From Tautonia marina (GTDB lineage: Bacteria; Planctomycetota; Planctomycetia; Isosphaerales; Isosphaeraceae), in assembly GCF_009177065.1 (NCBI RefSeq), contig NZ_WEZF01000006.1, forward strand, positions 62,001 through 126,000: a stretch of DNA of 64,000 nucleotides, written 5' to 3'. Shown here in pieces: positions 37,643 to 45,929 of the stretch (positions are counted from its first letter, which is position 1; every line of letters begins with the position of its first letter). The notes beneath the pieces are model-generated. The model ran no database searches. It saw only the letters and a list, made by a program, of their open reading frames with translations, and was not told the origin of the DNA. A program made the position numbers and the translations under genes.

Positions 37643-38047
37643 ATGCCGGAAAGTCACGAGATTGAGATCCGGGTCCGCTATGCCGAGACCGACCGGATGG
37701 GCCTGCTCCACCACGCCAACTATCTCGTCTACTTCGAGATGGGCCGGACCGAACTGCTCCGAAGCCGAGGGGTTTCCTACCGAGACGTGGAAGACTCCGG
37801 TTTTCTGCTGGTGCTCGTTGATCTTGGCTGCAAGTACAAGCGCCCGGCCCGCTACGACGACGTCTTGACCCTTCGCACCTCCGTCGAGCGGGTCACGCAC
37901 GTCAAGATTGTCCACCGCTACGAATTACGGCGCGACGACGAACTTCTGGCCGAGGGACACTCGACCCTCGCCTGTATCGATCGAACCGGGCGTCCGCAGC
38001 CCCTGCCGGCCTTGCTTCGGGGGGGAGAGCAGGGCGATCCAGCCTGA
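37643..38047 (+). CDS. Acyl-CoA thioesterase, 4-hydroxybenzoyl-CoA thioesterase/YbgC family
   Basis: A 134-aa hotdog-fold protein, normal family length. The motif YAETDRMGLLHHANY (residues 14-28) has the catalytic Asp and the following segment of the 4HBT/YbgC group. VEDSGFLLVLVDLGCKYKRP and VTHVKIVHRYEL match the rest of the fold. It hydrolyses acyl-CoA thioesters; chain preference unknown. It follows the second phosphatase by 27 bp and may be co-transcribed with it. Confidence 0.9.
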   Translation: MPESHEIEIRVRYAETDRMGLLHHANYLVYFEMGRTELLRSRGVSYRDVEDSGFLLVLVDLGCKYKRPARYDDVLTLRTSVERVTHVKIVHRYELRRDDELLAEGHSTLACIDRTGRPQPLPALLRGGEQGDPA

Positions 38048-38086
38048 TCGCTCTGCCCCGCACGACCTCGGCCAGAAAGCCAAGGC

Positions 38087-38563
38087 TCAGGCCCCCTCAA
38101 CCTCCTCGCCGAAGAAGGTTTCGGCTTCCTTGACCACCGAGGCATAAATAGCCTCGGCCTCCGCCTCGTTCAACCCGACCAGAGTGCGGGCCAGGTCAAG
38201 CTTGCGCCGTTCCCGCTCGGAGAAGACCCGATCGGCCACCGCGCGGCGGACGAGCAACGCAAACTCCTCCCGAATCAGATGCCGCATCCAGGTTTCGTCA
38301 AATTCCTTCGCCTTCCCCTCCCGAACAAGCTGTTCCCAGCGTGACTCGGAATCAGGGAGTTCGTCCAGAATGTGCTTGAGCTTGCGAAGCCACTGGGCCC
38401 GGTCGTAATCCAGCGCGGTTCCTTCCGCAGAGTATCGAGGTGCCCGATCGGCCGCCACGTCGTCCTCGGCCAGTCCCCAGGCTTCGAGCAATTTCGCCCG
38501 GGAGCGATCATCGAGGGTCGAGGCCCGGTCTCGGGCACCGTGGAGAAGGTCAAAAAGTCCCAT
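38087..38563 (-). CDS. Small hypothetical protein
   Basis: A 158-aa soluble, highly charged, mostly helical protein with no recognised domain. The C-terminal half (RRAVADRVFSERERRKLDLA, then RTLVGLNEAEAEAIYASVVK) resembles the helical pattern of TerB-like domains but without enough support to name it. It begins ATG 38563 with a short hydrophobic N-terminus MGLFDLL. It is convergent with the thioesterase gene, 39 bp away. Confidence 0.65.
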   Translation of the reverse strand: MGLFDLLHGARDRASTLDDRSRAKLLEAWGLAEDDVAADRAPRYSAEGTALDYDRAQWLRKLKHILDELPDSESRWEQLVREGKAKEFDETWMRHLIREEFALLVRRAVADRVFSERERRKLDLARTLVGLNEAEAEAIYASVVKEAETFFGEEVEGA

Positions 38564-39002
38564 GAATCCAGCCCCCAGGTCTGGTCAGGTCGCTCTGCGT
38601 GCCGCGCGGGGCCCCGACCGTGGACTCCTACCGATCATCTCAGTCCGCAATCTCCGACGATCAGCGATCAGGTCAACAGGAATGCCTCAAGGATTGACCG
38701 GAATGAGTTGCAACGACAAATTGGCATTGTGTTTGCGTCTTTAGGTCCGTCGAGCGGCCACGAGCGTGACTGGCCCGCCTCGAAGCTCCTGCCCGAGCGC
38801 CACGGTTCAACCTTGCCTCAACCTGCGATTCGCACACCCATTCTGGAAAATTCTGGGGAAAACGCGTTGAATAAGCGTTCAACATCACCGATAATGCCAT
38901 GCACGAGAAAGTCTGACCATCCCTCCCCCTCCCCCGCTCCTGGAAAATTCTTCTTCCCCGCCCGTTTGGCCCTCCCCCAGGTTCTTGAGGTCTGCCAGTC
39001 TC
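38564..39002. other. 439-bp intergenic region between divergent genes
   Basis: No coding sequence is supported here. The left half is ordinary GC-rich sequence. From about 38,840 to 38,900 it becomes AT-richer and holds a candidate promoter and a short inverted repeat (see separate entry). A C-rich run (CCCTCCCCCTCCCCC-like) follows near 38,925. Confidence 0.6.
38866..38895 (+). promoter_or_regulatory. Candidate sigma70-type promoter with inverted repeat upstream of the DUF1592 gene
   Basis: TTGAAT (38867-38872) and GATAAT (38890-38895) are 17 nt apart, matching four and five of six consensus bases. A perfect GTTGAA-N6-TTCAAC repeat (38866-38871, 38878-38883) overlaps the -35 box and could bind a repressor. 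Confidence 0.4.
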
Positions 39003-41744
39003 ATGAGTTATCGGCATCGACCGCCTTTTCTCGTCACCACCTTGCTGTTCACCCTGCTGATCGCCTTGCCAACGGTCCGAGCCGACGACGAACTGGCTGC
39101 CGTTTCCGACACTTACAAAGACCGCATTGTCCCTCTGCTCAAGACCTATTGCTATTCCTGCCATAGCAACGACAAGCAGGAAGCCGGGCTGAACCTCGAA
39201 GCCTATCCCGACGTGGACTCGATCGTGAAAGATCGCGCCCAGTGGGAGAATATCCAGTATTTCATCGAAGACGGCGATATGCCGCCGGTCGATGTCGAGC
39301 CCAGGCCCCTGGAGGAAGAGGCTCGCGAACTGACCGAGTGGATCGAGGCCACGCTGTCTCAGATCGATTGCAATCTCGTTGAGCCCGGCAGCGTCACCCT
39401 CCGTCGCCTCAACCGCGCCGAATACAACTTCACGATCCAGGACTTGCTGGGCCTCGATTTTCAGCCCGCCGACGACTTTCCGGCCGATGACGTCGGTTAC
39501 GGCTTCGACAATATCGGCGATGTGCTGACCCTCGACCCGCTCTTGCTGGAGAAATACCTGGCCGCCGCCGAGGAGATCAGTCGACGAGCCATCGACGTTG
39601 CCGGCCCTGGCCCCGGCAAGACCATCATGTATTACAACCGATTGCTCCGCGACAAGGGGGGCAATCCGCTCGGCGACGATCAAATCCTCACCTCCAACGG
39701 TGAGCTGACAATCGAACACACCTTCCCCAGTGACGGGCGCTACTTTCTGAAGGTTCGCGCCTACGGTCATCAGGCCGGACCCGAGCCGGTGAAAATGGCC
39801 ATCCGGCTCGATGGCGAAACCGTCAAGGAGTTCGACGTCGAGGCGAAGGACAAGCACCGAACCTACGACGTCCCCGTGCCCGTTCAGGCCGGGACGAGAC
39901 GCTTTTCCGTTGCCTTTCTCAACGACTACTACAAGCCCGACGCGGAAGACCCGAACGAGCGAGGCGATCGGAATCTGATCATCAATCGCCTCGAAGTCCA
40001 GGGGCCGACCGATCCGGTCGCCTCGGTCGACCTCGCCAAGCTCAAGGACGAGGCCGGTGGCAAGGACTATCGCGGGCTCGGTCGCATCCTCGCCACGCAC
40101 GGCGAAGTTGCCTTCGACCATTCCTTCGATCACGACGGCGAATACCGCATCCGCGTCCGAGCCTTTGGCCAGCAGGCCGGACCCGACCCCGCCCGCATGG
40201 GCATCAAGATCGACGGCGCAACCGTCGATGTGGCCGATGTGACCGCAACCGAGGATGACCCTGGCACGTACGAGGCTCGCCTTCTCGTCTCCAAGGGAAA
40301 TCGCTCGGTGGCCCTGGCGTTTCTCAACGACTATTACAACACCGATCACTCCGACGAGAGCCTTCGAGGCGACCGCAACCTGATCCTCGACCACGTCCAG
40401 ATCGTCGGGCCGGTCGAGTCGTACTATGCCGCGCTTCCGGACGCTCACCGGCGGATCATCGCCGAACCGGCCCTGAGCGGCTCGTATGAACAGGTCGCCC
40501 GCAAAAGCATCCACCGTTTCGCCAATCGCGCCTTTCGCCGCCCAGCCTCCCAGCATGAGGTCGAGCGCCTGATGGACCTGTTCCGCCTGGTGCGTCGGGA
40601 TGGCGGCTCCTTCGAGGAAGCCATGCAACTGGCCGTACAGGCGGTTCTTGTCTCGCCTCACTTCCTCTTTCGCGTCGAGTATGGATCGGCTCCCGACCCC
40701 AACGCCCCCGAAGGTGTCGCGCCGCTGAGCGATTGGGAACTGGCTTCCCGACTCTCCTACTTCCTTTGGTCGAGCATGCCCGACGAGCCCCTGTTTCGGG
40801 CCGCCTTCGAGGGGAAGCTCCGCGACCCGAGCGAGCTGGAACGACAGACCCTCCGCATGCTTGCCGACCCGAAGGCCTCTCGCTTCATCGAACGCTTCGC
40901 CGGCCAGTGGCTCCAGATTCAAAACCTGGCAACGGTCAATCCTGACCCTGCCCGGTTCCCCGACTTCGACAACTCGCTCCGCGAGGCCATGCGGCGCGAA
41001 ACGGAACTGTTCTTCGAGGCGGTCGTCCGCGAAGACCGCAGTATTCTCGACCTGCTCGACGCGAACGAGACCTTCCTCAACGAACGCCTCGCCCGGCACT
41101 ACGGCATTCCGGACGTGACCGGCGACGAGTTCCGCCGCGTCTCCCTGCCCGCCGACTCACCGAGGGGTGGCGTTCTGACCCACGCGAGCATCCTGACGAT
41201 CACCTCGAACCCGACCCGGACCTCCCCCGTCAAGCGCGGGAAGTACATCCTCGATCAGATCCTCGGCACGCCTCCTCCTCCGCCTCCTCCCGACGTTCCC
41301 GAGCTGGAGGAAGGCCCCGAGCTGACCGGAACGCTCCGCGAACGGATGCAGCAGCACAGCGAGAACCCCTCCTGTGCCTCGTGCCACAAGCGCATGGACC
41401 CGCTCGGCTTCGGCTTCGAGAACTTCGACGCCATCGGCCGCTGGCGCGGTCAGGACGGCGGGGCCACGATCGACGCCTCCGGAACCTTGCCGGGTGGCGA
41501 GTCCTTCCAGGGGCCGGCCGACCTGAAGTCTCTGCTCAAGGCCCGAAGCGACGAGTTCGCCCGGACCCTGACCGAAAATCTCATGACTTACGCACTCGGG
41601 CGCGGGCTCGAGTACTTCGATCGATGCGCCGTTGACCGCATCCTGGCCGATCTCGACCGGCACGATTCCCGGTTTGGTCGCCTGGTCGTGGACATCGTCA
41701 CGAGCGACGCCTTCCGCATGCGGAAGACCGAAGGAGGCGAATAA
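39003..41744 (+). CDS. DUF1592 domain-containing planctomycete cytochrome-type protein
   Basis: A 913-aa exported protein. Signal peptide to about residue 28. A heme-type motif CYSCH near residue 50 belongs to the planctomycete cytochrome C domain. Next come DUF1587 (TLRRLNRAEYNFTIQDLLGL), two tandem beta-domains (about 236-336 and 368-470), DUF1595, DUF1592 (LASRLSYFLWSSMPDEPLF), DUF1588 (TSNPTRTSPVKRGKYILDQI, then CASCHKRMDPLGF) and DUF1585 (RTLTENLMTYALGRGLEYFD). CASCH is a second heme-like motif. The role is unknown; the family always pairs with a DUF1552 gene, here 5 bp downstream. ATG 39003 chosen; an upstream TTG gives no signal peptide. Confidence 0.92.
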   Translation: MSYRHRPPFLVTTLLFTLLIALPTVRADDELAAVSDTYKDRIVPLLKTYCYSCHSNDKQEAGLNLEAYPDVDSIVKDRAQWENIQYFIEDGDMPPVDVEPRPLEEEARELTEWIEATLSQIDCNLVEPGSVTLRRLNRAEYNFTIQDLLGLDFQPADDFPADDVGYGFDNIGDVLTLDPLLLEKYLAAAEEISRRAIDVAGPGPGKTIMYYNRLLRDKGGNPLGDDQILTSNGELTIEHTFPSDGRYFLKVRAYGHQAGPEPVKMAIRLDGETVKEFDVEAKDKHRTYDVPVPVQAGTRRFSVAFLNDYYKPDAEDPNERGDRNLIINRLEVQGPTDPVASVDLAKLKDEAGGKDYRGLGRILATHGEVAFDHSFDHDGEYRIRVRAFGQQAGPDPARMGIKIDGATVDVADVTATEDDPGTYEARLLVSKGNRSVALAFLNDYYNTDHSDESLRGDRNLILDHVQIVGPVESYYAALPDAHRRIIAEPALSGSYEQVARKSIHRFANRAFRRPASQHEVERLMDLFRLVRRDGGSFEEAMQLAVQAVLVSPHFLFRVEYGSAPDPNAPEGVAPLSDWELASRLSYFLWSSMPDEPLFRAAFEGKLRDPSELERQTLRMLADPKASRFIERFAGQWLQIQNLATVNPDPARFPDFDNSLREAMRRETELFFEAVVREDRSILDLLDANETFLNERLARHYGIPDVTGDEFRRVSLPADSPRGGVLTHASILTITSNPTRTSPVKRGKYILDQILGTPPPPPPPDVPELEEGPELTGTLRERMQQHSENPSCASCHKRMDPLGFGFENFDAIGRWRGQDGGATIDASGTLPGGESFQGPADLKSLLKARSDEFARTLTENLMTYALGRGLEYFDRCAVDRILADLDRHDSRFGRLVVDIVTSDAFRMRKTEGGE

Positions 41745-41749
41745 AAGCC

Positions 41750-43093
41750 ATGTTCTCCCTCTCTCGACGAACCGCCCTGAAGGGCCTGGGAACCGCGATG
41801 GCCTTGCCCTGGCTCGAAGCCATGGCCCCGGCCGCCGGTCTTGCCTCACGACCCGGCGGCAAGGTCGCCCCGACCCGGATGGCGTTCCTCTACGTCCCCA
41901 ACGGCGCGCACATGCAAGAGTGGACCCCCGAGCAACTCGGGGCCGACTTCACCTTGCCTCGCATCCTCGAACCGTTAAACCCGTACAAGCAGGATCTGCT
42001 CGTTCTGAGCGGTCTGGCCCAGGATATGGCTCGCGCCCACGGCAACGGCGGCGGCGACCATGCCCGGTCGATGGCCTGCTTCCTCACCGGCGTCCATCCG
42101 GTCAAGACCAACGGAGCCGACATCCGCGCCGGGGTCTCGGTCGATCAGGTGGCCGCTGCGGCAATGGGCTACCACACTCGTTTGCCGTCCCTCGAACTCG
42201 GCATCGACCCCAGCGCCCAGTCCGGCAACTGCGACTCGGGCTATAGCTGCGCCTACTCCTCGAACATCTCGTGGCGGACCCCCACCCAGCCGGTCCCGAA
42301 GGAAATCAACCCTCGCCTGGTCTTCGAGCGCCTCTTCGGCAACGACGACGCCGAGCAGCTCAGCGAACGTCGCCGCCGCTACAACAAGAGCGTCCTCGAC
42401 CTCGTCGCCGACGATGCGAAGCAGCTCCACAACCGCCTCGGCGTCAATGACCGCCGCAAGGTCGACGAGTACCTCGGCTCCGTCCGGGAAATCGAGCGCC
42501 GGCTCGTCGCCGCCGAGCAGAAGCGGATCGAGGAGGTCGAGCGCCCCGACGACATCGTCAAGCCCGAAGGGGTGCCGAAGGACAATCAGGATCACATCCG
42601 ATTGATCCTCGATATGCTTGTCCTCGCCTTCCAGACCGACTCGACCCGCATCGCCACGATGGTCTTCGCCAACGAGGGCAGCAACAAGTCGTACAACTGG
42701 ATCAACGTCCCCGACGGCCACCACTACCTCTCGCACCACCAGGGTGACGCCGAGAAACAGGACAAGATCGCCCGGATCAACCTCTTCCACGTCGAGCAAC
42801 TGGCCTACTTCCTCGGTCGGCTCAAGGAGATTCCGGAAGGGGATGGCACCCTGCTCGATCACTCGATGATCCTCTACGGCTCCGGCATCGGCGACGGCAA
42901 CCGCCACAATCACAACGAGCTTCCCCTCGTGTTGGCCGGCGGCGGCTGCGGCACCATCACCACCGGTCGTCACGTCCGCTACGAAGAGAACACCCCGCTC
43001 AACAACCTCTATCTCTCGATGCTCGACCGCATGGACACCCCCATCGACGAGTTGGGCGACAGCACCGGACGCCTCGATCAGCTTGACGGCTGA
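41750..43093 (+). CDS. DUF1552 domain-containing protein
   Basis: A 447-aa protein, the usual partner of DUF1592 proteins. The N-terminus has a twin-arginine-like signal (SRRTALKGLGTAMALPWLEA). Conserved blocks include MAFLYVPNGAHMQEW, GGDHARSMACFLTG, VFANEGSNKSYNW, and the final GDGNRHNHNELPLVLAGG. These resemble the alkaline-phosphatase/sulfatase-like fold seen in DUF1501/DUF1552 proteins. Export by the Tat route suggests folding with a cofactor in the cytoplasm. Follows DUF1592 by 5 bp; one operon. Confidence 0.92.
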   Translation: MFSLSRRTALKGLGTAMALPWLEAMAPAAGLASRPGGKVAPTRMAFLYVPNGAHMQEWTPEQLGADFTLPRILEPLNPYKQDLLVLSGLAQDMARAHGNGGGDHARSMACFLTGVHPVKTNGADIRAGVSVDQVAAAAMGYHTRLPSLELGIDPSAQSGNCDSGYSCAYSSNISWRTPTQPVPKEINPRLVFERLFGNDDAEQLSERRRRYNKSVLDLVADDAKQLHNRLGVNDRRKVDEYLGSVREIERRLVAAEQKRIEEVERPDDIVKPEGVPKDNQDHIRLILDMLVLAFQTDSTRIATMVFANEGSNKSYNWINVPDGHHYLSHHQGDAEKQDKIARINLFHVEQLAYFLGRLKEIPEGDGTLLDHSMILYGSGIGDGNRHNHNELPLVLAGGGCGTITTGRHVRYEENTPLNNLYLSMLDRMDTPIDELGDSTGRLDQLDG

Positions 43094-43127
43094 TCGATTG
43101 CTCCGCTCGCGGAACCTGAAACCAGAA

Positions 43128-43162
43128 ACAGCCGGCCCCGGAGCAATTCCGGAGCCGGCTGT
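43128..43162. terminator. Bidirectional terminator between DUF1552 and coiled-coil genes
   Basis: ACAGCCGGC (43128-43136) pairs with GCCGGCTGT (43154-43162), with CCGGA/TCCGG pairing inside extending the stem. It lies 35 bp past the DUF1552 stop and downstream of the convergent gene ending at 43224. The minus-strand side is followed by a T-rich stretch. Confidence 0.7.
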
Positions 43163-43223
43163 TCGTGTGTCTGCGTTCCAATCAAGGACGAAGCCGCAGC
43201 TGCCGCCCCCCGACGAATCGTGC

Positions 43224-43739
43224 TCAGGTGGTCGGCTTCTTCTGCGCGGCGGCCAGGGGGCGAAGAACCGCGAGCATCGTGTTCAGATGGGCCAACCGCG
43301 GGCCGAAGCGATCGACAAAGTCCGAGAGGGCGAAGTCGCCGTCCACGAGGTTTTCGTGATACTCGGCGACGTAGTCGGTCAGGTCGCGGATCAAGGTCGA
43401 ATGGACCTGTTCGAGCATCCCGAGCGAGGTTTTGCAGGTATCGAGCACATCGCCGTGGCTCGACTGCCAGCGCTCCAGGTCGGCCATCTGGCGAGCCCGC
43501 TGTTCCCGGGCAACCTGGGTCGTTTCGCGGATCATTTCAAGCTGCTGACGCTGGTTTTCGAGCATCTGCCGCTGAAGCTCGATGGTCTGTGATTGCAGAT
43601 TGACCATCAGGTTCAGCAAGGCCACCGGGTCGTTACTGGCCGAAAGGCCAGGGGCCTGGCCGGTCGGGGTGATATCCATCCGATACGTCCAAGGTGGCGA
43701 ATTCTGGTTATTGCTCGAAGACACCCCAACCTCCTTCAT
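43224..43739 (-). CDS. Hypothetical coiled-coil protein
   Basis: A 171-aa protein with no recognised domain. Residues about 35-85 (NLMVNLQSQTIELQRQMLEN, QRQQLEMIRETTQVAREQRA) form a strong heptad coiled coil. A short disordered N-terminus rich in Ser/Asn/Pro and a helical C-terminus flank it. It has no signal peptide. Probably a structural or scaffolding protein; function unknown. Confidence 0.7.
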   Translation of the reverse strand: MKEVGVSSSNNQNSPPWTYRMDITPTGQAPGLSASNDPVALLNLMVNLQSQTIELQRQMLENQRQQLEMIRETTQVAREQRARQMADLERWQSSHGDVLDTCKTSLGMLEQVHSTLIRDLTDYVAEYHENLVDGDFALSDFVDRFGPRLAHLNTMLAVLRPLAAAQKKPTT

Positions 43740-43926
43740 CAGTGCTTGAATCGCGATTGATTTCGTCCACGAGATGATCTGTCATCGGCGTTCCGGCCGT
43801 CGGTCGTTCATCTGGAGTCGTTGCTCCGAGAAGTATACGAGTGGGGGCCAACTCGGGACAGGTCAACCCTCAGAATCAACACAACGGTCACGACCGGGCC
43901 GAACCACGTACCGCCCCTGGCTTTGC

Positions 43927-44811
43927 TCAGCCAAGGGCCCCGAGCGCTTCGAACGAATCCGCCAGCGCATCGACGATGTCTCCGGCGATCAGGCCGACCT
44001 CTCCGCTGTGCGACCGTGCGATGTCGCCCGCCAGGCCGTGAGCGTGAACCCCAAGCACCGCGGCCTCGAACGGAGCAAGTCCCTGGCCGATCAACGCGGC
44101 GATCACGCCGGTCAAGACGTCCCCCGCGCCTCCCGTGGCCATGCCGGGGTTGCCCGTCTGGTTGACGAAGACCCGGCGGCCATCGGTCACGATCGTCGCG
44201 TGCCCTTTCAATACCACCACCAGGTGTTCGACTCCCGCGGCAAAGGCCACGGCCTTCCGCTCGCGATCGGCCTGGACCTCGGCGACGGTCGAGCCGATCA
44301 TCCGGGCAAACTCGCCGGGATGGGGCGTCACGACGATCGGTCGAGACACGGATCGGAGCAGTTCCGGCGTCTCAACCAGAGCGTTCAGGGCGTCGGCGTC
44401 GATGACCGCCGGAGTCGTTCCTTCCTCGGCGATCCAGCGGACCATCGAGTCCAGCCCTCGCGATCGTCCCAGGCCGGGGCCGATCGCCAGCACATCGGCT
44501 GGGTCGATCAGGCGGCCCAGAGTCGGGGCGGCGGCGGGGAAGTCGATCAACCCCTCGCTGTCCTGCGGCAAGGGATAGGTCATGTAGCTCGGCTCGAAGG
44601 TGGCGACGACCGGCTGCACCTCCGACGGCGAGGCCACCCGCACCAGGCCCGCTCCCGACCGCAGGGCCGCAGCCCCCACCAATCCGGCCGCACCGGCCAT
44701 GCCTCGCCCGCCCGCAACCACCAGCACATGACCGAATTGCCCCTTGTGGGCGTCGCTCGATCGCTTGGGAAGGCTGGGGATGGCGGTGATTCGTTCCACG
44801 TCAACGCTCAT
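43927..44811 (-). CDS. nnrD: ADP-dependent NAD(P)H-hydrate dehydratase
   Basis: A 294-aa protein of the YjeF C-terminal/ribokinase fold. It dehydrates the S form of damaged NADHX/NADPHX back to NAD(P)H using ADP. Motifs: VLVVAGGRGMAGAAGLVGAA, LAIGPGLGRS, VIDADALNAL, VVTPHPGEFARM, VVLKGHATIV and the nucleotide site NPGMATGGAGDVLTG. The partner epimerase (YjeF N-terminal domain) is not fused and not in the window. Its ATG at 44811 overlaps the larB stop by 4 nt, so translation is coupled. Confidence 0.92.
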   Translation of the reverse strand: MSVDVERITAIPSLPKRSSDAHKGQFGHVLVVAGGRGMAGAAGLVGAAALRSGAGLVRVASPSEVQPVVATFEPSYMTYPLPQDSEGLIDFPAAAPTLGRLIDPADVLAIGPGLGRSRGLDSMVRWIAEEGTTPAVIDADALNALVETPELLRSVSRPIVVTPHPGEFARMIGSTVAEVQADRERKAVAFAAGVEHLVVVLKGHATIVTDGRRVFVNQTGNPGMATGGAGDVLTGVIAALIGQGLAPFEAAVLGVHAHGLAGDIARSHSGEVGLIAGDIVDALADSFEALGALG

Positions 44812-45665
44812 GCGTGAGCTCTCCGATCCTCGTTCGGCAAGTCCGCGGCCGGTGTTCCGCCGTTCGGGTCGATCCCTTCGTTCGGGGATCGGCCGAGCCG
44901 GGCCAGGGCCGCTCGCCGGGCGATCAAGGCGGCCACGTGGCCTCCGTTGAAGCCGGCGTCAATGTTCACGGTCACCACGTTCGACGAGCAACTGTTGAGC
45001 ATCCCCAGCAACGACGCCAGGCCGCCGAAGTGGGCGCCGTAGCCGACGCTCGTCGGGACGCCGATAATGGGACAGTCGGTCAACCCCCCCAGCACGCTCG
45101 GCAAGGCCGCTTCCATGCCGGCGACGGCCACCAGCACATCGGCCCCTTGCAACTCGTCGAGCCGGCCGAGCAGGCGGTGGATGCCGGCCACGCCGACATC
45201 GGAAATCAGGGCCACGTCGCAGTTCCAGGCTTCGGCCGTTACCTTCGCTTCCTCGGCCACGGGCAGATCGCTCGTTCCCCCGGTCACGATCCGGACGACC
45301 CCCAGCCGTTCCGGTTCGGAACCCTTCTGGCGGACGCGGAAGGTGCGACCGATGGCGTTGTGTTCCCCCTCGGGGAAGGCCTGTTTCAGATGCTCGGCTG
45401 CGTCGGGAGCCACCCGGGTGACCAGGCAGCCTTCCCCCTGTCGAATCATGACCCGGAGAATCCCTTCGATGTGCTCGGCCGTCTTGTTCTGGCCGAAGAC
45501 CACTTCGGGAAACCCGCATCGCAGGCGGCGGTGGTGGTCAATGGTGGCGTATTCGCCCACCTTCTCAAACGGAGAAGGCCAACGAATCTTGCGCTCGGCC
45601 TCTTCGGGAGAGACGGTCCCCGATCGGACCGCGTCGAGCAGGGTTTTCAGGTCGTGCGCGTCCAT
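44808..45665 (-). CDS. larB: LarB-family nickel pincer cofactor biosynthesis protein
   Basis: A 285-aa protein. LarB carboxylates and hydrolyses nicotinic acid adenine dinucleotide in the first step of nickel-pincer nucleotide synthesis for lactate racemase-type enzymes. The N-terminal GFPEVVFGQNKTAEHI and the PurE-like C-terminal domain (IISDVGVAGIHRLL-type, VAVAGMEAALPSVLGGL, PIIGVPTSVGYGAHFGGLAS, NIDAGFNGGHVAALI) are clear. ATG 45665 selected; 16 upstream codons have no ribosome-binding site. LarC and LarE were not seen here. Coupled to nnrD. Confidence 0.9.
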   Translation of the reverse strand: MDAHDLKTLLDAVRSGTVSPEEAERKIRWPSPFEKVGEYATIDHHRRLRCGFPEVVFGQNKTAEHIEGILRVMIRQGEGCLVTRVAPDAAEHLKQAFPEGEHNAIGRTFRVRQKGSEPERLGVVRIVTGGTSDLPVAEEAKVTAEAWNCDVALISDVGVAGIHRLLGRLDELQGADVLVAVAGMEAALPSVLGGLTDCPIIGVPTSVGYGAHFGGLASLLGMLNSCSSNVVTVNIDAGFNGGHVAALIARRAALARLGRSPNEGIDPNGGTPAADLPNEDRRAHA

Positions 45666-45817
45666 CAGTCTCGTCGCCTTTGGCCCGGGACGGTCATCCG
45701 GCCCGCGCTGCAAGGAGCCGGGGGGCGGGACCGCTCGTGTCTTCGGTTCCGTTGTATCCGGACGGTCGGTCGGCTGGCAACCGGCCGTCGGCCGGTGGGG
45801 GGTGGTCGCGTCGGCGG

Positions 45818-45853
45818 TTGTCCGGACATGATAAGATACACAATCACGGACAA
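45818..45853. promoter_or_regulatory. Inverted repeat in the larB / DUF2135-like intergenic region
   Basis: TTGTCCG (45818-45824) and CGGACAA (45847-45853) form a perfect 7-bp inverted repeat with a 22-nt AT-richer centre, between divergent genes. It could be an operator; no clear promoter boxes were found. Confidence 0.25.
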
Positions 45854-45929
45854 GGTTCGACGATCTTTCTCGTCTTCATTGCAAGCATTGTTCGCCAATC
45901 CGTCGTCCCGGCCCGAACGGAGGCACCGG

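Noticed and set aside
38673-41099. An 808-codon open frame on the minus strand
   Set aside because: Antisense to the DUF1592 gene; no domains, composition typical of a shadow.
44814-45929. Upstream extension of the DUF2135-like frame
   Set aside because: This part is only the complement of larB; the ribosome-binding site and the signal-anchor place the true start at 45930.
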